Source: Fennellomyces sp. T-0311 (lineage: Eukaryota > Mucoromycota > Mucoromycetes > Mucorales > Lichtheimiaceae). From it: a stretch of DNA of 64,000 bases. The notes below the pieces were generated by a model, which had not been told where the DNA came from, did no database searches, and was given only the letters and a program-made list of their open reading frames with translations. The DNA lies in assembly GCA_025266875.1 (NCBI GenBank), contig JALLLT010000047.1:186001-250000 (forward strand), read 5' to 3'. A program made the position numbers and the translations under genes. Of this stretch, positions 58,030-64,000 are shown piece by piece (position 1 is the first letter of the stretch; each line of letters begins with the position of its first letter).

Positions 58030-59654
58030 TTATTTGATATAAAAGTCATCAGTAGTATCAGAAGCAGGGTCGTTGAACATTTTATCCATAGCTTCTTGTG
58101 GGCTGATGCGCGGCTCGTTATATTGGAAGTGTTTCAGAAGTATGGTACCGATTATTTTGTAAGAACCATCGGCCGACCTTCTTGTGACTGGAGAGAAATA
58201 GATGTGATGAGATCCAACAACGGCATCGTTATGGATTCTTAAGAGCGCACTTTCAAATACGACACCCAAAATGACACACTCGTCGCATTCTTCAGTGAGA
58301 GAGACTGGCAACACCGGTGAGAGGAATTGAGATGGGTTTTCAGGTTTGTAGTAATGAGTGGAATAGCAGTTGGATACTTGAAGCATGGTCCATTGACTCC
58401 AGTCCAACGCCTCGCTTTCGTCGCCAAAGTCATCCATGTAGTCGATCTTTTTGATATAATTACTGTGTGCTTTCTTCGTTCGTTCGTTGTCTTTGAAGAC
58501 ATCGAAATGATAGTATTTGAAGATATCGAAATTGTCGTATTTGCTGGGGTGTATAGTGTGGTACCGGCAGCGGATATGTAACACCATATTCTCGTCTATC
58601 GTATAATCGCAATCCCGGTCCAGTGTAGTTTCAGCGACTGGCCTGGATAGATGCAATCCAGCGACGCCTGTCCAAGAAGGAAGTCCGCAGGATCCCATGG
58701 TTGTCTTTAACATAGGCTCTCCGTCTGGATATAAGTTCGATCCAAAGCACATGATTGATAAATCCCTTTGGGCCAAGTGTCGGTAAAATGCGTTCATTGC
58801 AGCGGACACGTCACTGTCGTAATCAACGTCGATGGAAATAATATCTGCAAAAATATTGGCTACAGTAGCGCAAATATATTGTCGTGCTCTTTTGTACTTG
58901 TACGGAAGTGCGCGCGACAAAGGACTTGGTTTGCGCTTTTCACTGTACGCTCCTTGAACCCCAGCATCACGTTGGCCAGAAGGTCGGTTTCCTTTCGTTT
59001 ATCGCCTTGTTTGATATTAGCAAGAGACCAAAAATGGGCGTTTCGGCCGACAACCAAAATCCGCGTTGACATCATGACTTCCTCCAGTGTCCAGCTCCGT
59101 TGGAACCACAATGATTCCGCCATTTGAACTAATGCCTTGTCTTTAGCCCTAGTATCGTCTGTAACCCAGCTCACAAGATCAAACGCTTTGGGATCCTCAA
59201 TGTTGATTTCGGGGACCAAGGCGACTGTGTAACGTGCGTTGTTATAAATGAGATGCATTTGCTTGATTTCGCGATGCTTTTCTGCCTTGTTGTTCTGGTC
59301 GATGCAGATCTTGTCGTACCACAAGTACTCAATGTCAAAGTCCTTGCATATCTGCTGGAGGATCTCGTCGTATGTCGCGTTACAGCTGTTTACCACTCCA
59401 TTCTTTATTTTACTTATTTTATGACGCCCTTCGTCAATCAAGCTGTATTCTCCATCTGCCTTTTGGTATTTTTCGCCTGATTGCTCCCAGCAGTACGATA
59501 GTGTATGATAGCCGTCAACAGCATCGGCGCCAGAAACCTTTTGCCAGTCGGAAGTGCGGATGAGCCATGTGGGCCTGAATGTGCCTCCCTTTGAGTTGTA
59601 CTCTGTGTAGTTTGGATCGGCTACTCGTTGCGGCGTGACGTATTCGATATACAT
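58030..59654 (-). pseudogene. HET-domain protein gene with a single-base frameshift
   Basis: Heterokaryon-incompatibility (HET) domain protein. In ascomycetes such proteins trigger programmed death after fusion of unlike hyphae; the role here is unknown. From the ATG at 59654 the HET core reads YHTLSYCWEQSGEKYQ, then LQQICKDFDIEYLWYDKICI with DQ following, then QMHLIYNNARYTVALVPEIN, SLWFQRSWTLEEV and HDNIFALL. Directly after ALL the frame meets TAG (near 58861-58865), while a second frame continues as ANIFADIISIDVDYDSDVSA for about 285 codons to a stop at 58030. The reading is consistent with loss of one base. The 19-nt GT..AG stretch at this point is too short and out of phase to be an intron. 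The C-terminal half is otherwise open, so the lesion is recent or an assembly error. Confidence 0.8.
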
Positions 59655-61243
59655 TCTTGCAGAAGACTATTCTGTGGTTCAAGAGGATGGAAACAAAGCT
59701 TTACGGGACAGCGTACAGTTGACTCTTGCAAGCGCCGGTGAAAAAGGACGAAGGAGAAAAGAAACGAATGGGCTTGGTTTTTTGTTCTAGTGCCACAGTG
59801 TAACATTGGCAGCCAAGCCCATACTTTATTCAAGGTTACAGAACTGATGAAATTATGTGTCGTTCAACGAGCTGTTATCTGAATTGCCATTCTGGCCGTT
59901 GCTCAGTGCATGTGATGGAGTAGAATAATCGAAGTGAGACCAGAGCCTGCGCACGAAACAAGCTTGATCTCCGTGGTCGAACGCCAATCGTGAGATGTGT
60001 TGAGATGAGGACGTGTTAACAGTGAATGAGTGTTCCCATGAGCCGCCATCGTGTTACCTGGCAAAGAGCAGCGGCAATGTCGACCTTCTTGTACAGTAAA
60101 AAATAACATGTTCTTGTCAGAGTCTGATGCTAGTGCTTCCTTAGTGCCAGCTGATGGATAACACATGCGCCAATCTTTACTTATAAAGCACTCTGCTCCT
60201 CGACTCTTTTTTTTTGGACAAGCACCAAAATCGACTCGTGAGAGCTGGTCAAAATGATAGACTCTACAATGAGATTTGGGAAGTGCTGTTTACTTTAATC
60301 TCCCTTAGATGCACTCAAGCTAAAGCCAGCACAGCTAATCAAATACCGGCGCTACTATGGCATAAACACTCGCCGACACTCAAGAAGACGGTGAAATGTA
60401 ACAGCAGAGGAAAGTCGCCAAAGAAAGCGAGTATGCTTCTTAGGTCCGAAGAAGGGCAACAGAAAGTGTAGACCAAGTCCTGTACCTCGCTTTCATTGAC
60501 TCAAGCACGAAGGGACACAAAACGATAGAATAAACATGCTGTGTAGCCAAGGTGAAACGTGCAATTAGTATACAGCACGGCCATGTCTTGGTGTGGAGGA
60601 CCAGACAGAAATCGTAGATATGAGCGCTGCATACATGCCAGTCAAAGATATGTGGTTATGTATTCTGTTCGTCTACAAAGAGTAAACGGCCGTAAGAATT
60701 GAAATCACAGTATAAGATCACTGCAAAAATTTCATCCTGGCGCACACCTCTTAACGCCACGCTGGAAACGTTCATGGCCGTTATGCGCCTAGTAAGCGTA
60801 GCATGAAAGTGCACTCGTTAAATAGAAAGTAAAGGAAAAAGATAGGCAGGGCACCGAATCAAAAGTAGCTGCAACAGTTTGTCACATTATCGCCATTACC
60901 ATATCTATTTATGTATCCATCGCTTTCGCCGTGTTCATCATTGTGCTTTATACCAACTGCGCTTCATTCAATCTATCAGTGCTGCTTCCTTTCATTGACT
61001 CCTGATTCCGGCCCTGCTGATTTCCGGCACAAACACCCTCAATCCTTCGTTTATGAGTGGGATTAGGAGCTTGAAATATGGGGAATTCAAGTCGAAGCCG
61101 GTAATTCGCGTTACCTCGTGCTAGCACCCAAGGCCATGCAGTGGCTTTTCTGTTCGTAAGTGATTCCTTCGCACTTTTCAATTGTATGCTAATGTTGGCT
61201 TATGTGGAGTAGCTTAAGCCTTCCCGCGCCCCGTAAAAAAAGC
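59655..61243. other. Intergenic, 1.6 kb
   Basis: It holds the presumed HET promoter at the left. Short frames such as 60214-60471 (plus) and 60948-61181 (minus) carry no recognisable domain. No repeat or RNA gene is seen. Confidence 0.45.
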
Positions 61244-61420
61244 CTTAGAGCATGCACGAGCGCAATTTCGGACTTGAAGTCAGACTTTGAAGTATTGTAG
61301 TTCGTTTTTTACAGCCGTAGCTTTAACACAAAGACTTTAACTTGGGTACACGTCGTAAAAGTTCAGTAAAGTGAACCGATGTTGAAAAATAAAATGATTA
61401 CTTCTTCTCCTACACTATGA

Positions 61421-62230
61421 ATGGACGATCTGACACTTTCGCAATTCATCATCAATAACATTGTGCGGCAGAGAAACCTGCTGATCGATGATCAGTTGGC
61501 CAGCTACGAGGAAGAAGATCGCGAAGCAGCACCCAAAAAAAATAGAAAACGCCTAAAAGCCTCTGAAGAAGAAACGCAAAGTTGTTCTTCGCAATAGGTC
61601 TCTTTTCGAGAAAATCCTTATGCAAGACTACTTTGATCCCCAGCCCTCGGTATGACGGAGCGTTCTTTCGAAGACGTACTGCATGAGACGCTCGTTATTT
61701 GTAGCTGCTATGCGCCAGCTTGAAAGCAATATGTGCATTTCCAGAAAAAACCCGACGCCAAAGGTGCATTACCTTCCATCCTTATACGAAAGAAACTGCG
61801 GCAATGCGCATATTGCGTATGGTGGATCGGCTGACGCTGTCGACGAATCCTTGATGACCGGTCCATCCACAGCAGTAGAATTGCTACAGCACTTTTGCGC
61901 TGGTATTATCGAATTTCTCGACGCCAAATATCTTAGATCGCCAAACGAAGAGGATTTGAAGAGATTACTCGCGGTGAACGAACAGCAAGGTTTCCTTGGT
62001 ATGCTCCAATTGCACGTGAATGGAAGAGTTGCCCCAAAGGCTGGGAGGGCATGTATTCTGGAAGAGCAAAGATGCCTGCCGTCATTTTGGAAGCTGTTGC
62101 CTCTCATGACTTATTGATATAACATTCTTTTTGGGTGTTCCTGGTGCCTGCGATGGCATCAACGTCATGCATAAATCTCCTCCCTTCGACGATATAGCCC
62201 ACAATCGCATAAGAATCTTGTAGAGCATTT
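61421..62230 (+). pseudogene. PIF/Harbinger transposase remnant
   Basis: N-terminal and central parts of a DDE_Tnp_4-type nuclease, spread over several frames. Pieces in order: MDDLTLSQFIINNIVRQ; KKKRKVVLRNRSLFEK with DYFDP; YDGAFFRRR; MRRSLFVAAMRQLESN; HIAYGGSADAVDESL with YLRSPNEEDLKRLL; then GFLGML. In another frame come EWKSCPKGWEGMYSG and ILEAVASHDLLI, followed in a third by FFGVPGACDGINVMHKSPPF. At least four frame changes and stops are present, and the C-terminal third of the usual protein is missing. It is non-functional as it stands. Confidence 0.8.
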
Positions 62231-62269
62231 CTCGAAAGAATACGAATAGCCAAAAAGCAATATATATTA

Positions 62270-63220
62270 TTAATTCTTCACGTTCCTATCCTTGCTGCTG
62301 CTGTTGCTGTTGCTCTTCCCGGATGATGGTTTTGGCTTGTTGAATTTCAAGCCAAGGACGTGCTTACTCTGTCGTCTTGGAGGCATGGGCAAACATAGTA
62401 TCTCAGTCGAGCTTCTTCTTCGGTACTTGACTAGCTTTTGTACTGCGACGGCGCTTTTCTCCAGAACAGTGATACGCTGGGCATCTGCCTCCTTGCTTTT
62501 ATTAACGCGGATCAGCTCTTCTTCGTCATCATCATCACCCACACGACCTCGCTTTTTGCTGACTCGGGCGGCTTTGGCTTTTTTCTGACCAATGGGCCGG
62601 CCTTCCTCTTCCGCTGGGTCAGACACCTCGTCGCTCTTCGTACCGACGATTGTCATCCACTTCTGCTCTTTGCGCAGGACATCCCAGCAATGCTTCAACT
62701 TGAATAGCTTGGTGCCAGTCCAGTTGGCCGGAAGATTGATCTTGAAATCGTCGCAAGCGCGTTTGTACTATGACTTGAAGTTTAGCAACCTACGAACCGG
62801 TTCTCAAATCAAGTCTAATACTTTAGCATCCTCCGACTCATTGGCACCGCTAGGTGAATCACGAACGACTTGGTCCCAGCATCCTGAGAGCCTTGAGCAA
62901 TATCTCTGGATAGTAGACCAGCGGTTTTTGAAGGCTTTAAGGTCACGTCCTTTAGGATTGCCGTTCAAGTTAAACTTGTCCTCAATCTGTTTCCAAAACG
63001 TAACAGCCGTTTGGTCAGTTCCAACCACACTATTTTTAGTGGCAAGAAGCCACGAGTTGACCAAGTTCAAGTCCTCGCTTTCTTCCCAAAGAATATGAGG
63101 CTTTCGCTCATTTCCATTGTCATCCGAATCTGCAGCATTGTCCGAGATGACGATCGGGTCAGGGGCACTGGTTGGGGGGTTGGAGGAGGTGGTCACAGAG
63201 GCAGTAGAAGCAGTGGACAT
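62270..63220 (-). CDS. Myb/SANT-like protein of a Harbinger element
   Basis: Two exons (63220-62822, 62767-62270) give 298 residues in phase. A Ser/Thr-rich leader with an acidic patch (SDNAADSDDNGNE) precedes a trihelix/SANT-like domain: WEESEDLNLVNSWLLATKNS, TFWKQIEDKFNL, FKNRWSTIQRYCSRLSGCW. After the intron the domain continues with FKLKHCWDVLRKEQKW. A basic, Ser/Lys-rich C-terminal region follows (KKRGRVGDDDDEEELIRVNK). In PIF/Harbinger elements such a protein binds subterminal DNA and helps import the transposase. It is intact while its transposase partner is broken, so it may have been retained or only recently orphaned. The longer frame to 63292 reads into the subterminal repeats; the ATG at 63220 is preferred. 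Confidence 0.82.
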
Positions 63221-63464
63221 ATTTGCGTGATTGAGAGAAAGAATTTTTACAGACTCAAAAAAAAAGTCTTTAACTTTAAAGACTTTTGCCAATTTTTTAA
63301 AGACTCAATATTACAGTTCTTCTTTACAGTTCATCGCTGTACGAAGGCGACTTTAAAAAATCTGACTTTAAGTTAAAGATTTTGCAATTTTAAAGTCACG
63401 GCTGTGGATGCTCTGAGTGTTGGCATGACAGCGGAACGAGAAATTTCGGAAAGGAAGCGGAAAG

Positions 63465-63528
63465 TATAAAAGGTCGTGCTGCGCCTTCTCTTTTTCTACG
63501 ACTCTCTTCGCGCATTCGAACGGTAAGT
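63465..63528 (+). promoter_or_regulatory. TATA box and leader with splice donor
   Basis: TATAAAAG at 63465-63472 is followed, about 50 bp on, by a strong splice-donor-like sequence (CG/GTAAGT, intron start 63523). This looks like the start of a spliced transcript running to the right, out of the window or into the G-rich repeats. By motif only. Confidence 0.4.
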
Positions 63529-63680
63529 CTGCTGCTCCCCATTTCATTTGTTGTAAATTGCCCATGGATACGGTGCCTTTTGGTGCTGTTCTTGCTTTCC
63601 GTAGCTTAGATTTACGCATTTTGTACATTGTCATTGTAAATTGGTAGGGTAGAGAGCACACTTTGTCAAGTCTTGCGGAA

Positions 63681-63910
63681 CCTACAGGGCGGCGATCTCG
63701 ACGGCTACAGGGCGGTATTCGGGGTATTACAGGGCGGGGCTTGGGTGGCCATGGCGGGTGGGGGTAGTGTTTTCTTTAGCTACAGGGCGGGTTCTATGAA
63801 CTTGCGGGGCTGGGCTTTGGATTCCTACGTGGGTAGGTCGTCCAAGTACTGCGGGGCTGGGTATTCAGTTGCTGCGGGGCTGGGCAGTCGATGCTGCGGG
63901 GCTGGGGATC
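63681..63910 (+). repeat. G-rich tandem minisatellite
   Basis: About nine imperfect copies of a G-rich core spaced roughly 20-45 bp. The first four read CTACAGGGCGG or TTACAGGGCGG; the later ones shift to TGCGGGGCTGGG. The plus strand is therefore rich in GGG/GGGG runs with G-quadruplex potential. A frame without an ATG stays open through it (63673-63978), but it is compositionally driven and not called as a gene. Confidence 0.7.
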
Positions 63911-64000
63911 CAATGGACTTCTTTATCCGTTGTAAATTGTTGAAGGAAAGGGCTCGGATACGAAGGATACAAGAATAGGGAGAAGCAGCTTACTAGGTTT

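Larger units (their letters stand above)
61244..63417. mobile_element. PIF/Harbinger-like DNA transposon, degenerate
   Basis: A 2.2-kb unit carrying a decayed Harbinger-type transposase (plus) and a Myb/SANT-type second protein (minus) in convergent orientation, the typical gene pair of this superfamily. Proposed ends: CTTAGAGCATGCACGAGC at 61244-61261, and at 63400-63417 a sequence whose reverse complement is CTCAGAGCATCCACAGCC. The arms are similar but imperfect. AAAGTC/GACTTT-rich subterminal tracts lie at both ends. The expected 3-bp target duplication was not identified, so exact limits are tentative. Confidence 0.6.

Noticed and set aside
58843..58862. 19-nt GT..AG intron proposed for the HET gene
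   Set aside because: Too short for splicing and it leaves the wrong phase. A one-base deletion explains the frames better.
1..64000. CRISPR arrays, rRNA, tRNA genes, bacterial-type operons
   Set aside because: None seen. The window is intron-rich eukaryotic nuclear DNA, and no cloverleaf or rRNA-like block was recognised by eye.

Overview
The window is nuclear DNA from a filamentous fungus. The best fit is an early-diverging (zygomycete) fungus of the Mucorales, but the genus is not resolved. Three things point there: compact genes with many GT-AG introns of about 45-75 nt, a family of TPR/F-box/leucine-rich-repeat proteins, and the mix of host genes with Plavaka and PIF/Harbinger DNA transposons. 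I re-spliced the main genes by eye. Exon phases close and total coding length is a multiple of three for HSF, TFB1, SDHB, the DUF4097-like protein, three F-box genes, the Plavaka transposase, the INTS2-like gene, TRK, NBR1, SCAP, the arrestin and the SANT protein.

Layout. 0.6-6.7 kb is housekeeping: a heat-shock-type transcription factor, the TFIIH subunit p62/Tfb1, and the succinate dehydrogenase iron-sulfur subunit. 7-17 kb holds two F-box/TPR/LRR genes (one frameshifted), a decayed copy, and a membrane-anchored beta-rich protein. 18-26 kb is a transposon island: a short inverted-repeat element, an intact 14-exon Plavaka-type transposase, and a divergently transcribed multi-exon partner gene of unknown function, flanked by degenerate subterminal-like repeats. 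26.4-28.8 kb encodes only the C-terminal half of Integrator subunit 2. 29.9-34.9 kb holds a Trk potassium transporter and an NBR1-type autophagy receptor.

37-41.5 kb is a tandem pair of F-box/TPR/LRR genes. 43-51.5 kb holds an NmrA-like reductase, a full SCAP (sterol sensor of the SREBP pathway) and an alpha-arrestin trafficking adaptor. 54-60 kb is decayed: an F-box/LRR pseudogene, a 160-bp MITE with CACTG ends, and two broken HET-domain genes. 61.2-63.4 kb is a PIF/Harbinger-like element with a decayed transposase and an intact Myb/SANT partner. The window ends in G-rich tandem repeats.

Conserved single-copy genes (TFIIH, SDHB, TRK, NBR1, SCAP) alternate with fast-turnover stretches (F-box family, HET genes, transposons). 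The strongest candidate for something undescribed is the Plavaka transposase with its head-to-head partner gene at 20.1-25.7 kb, next to an INTS2-like gene that lacks its N-terminal half.
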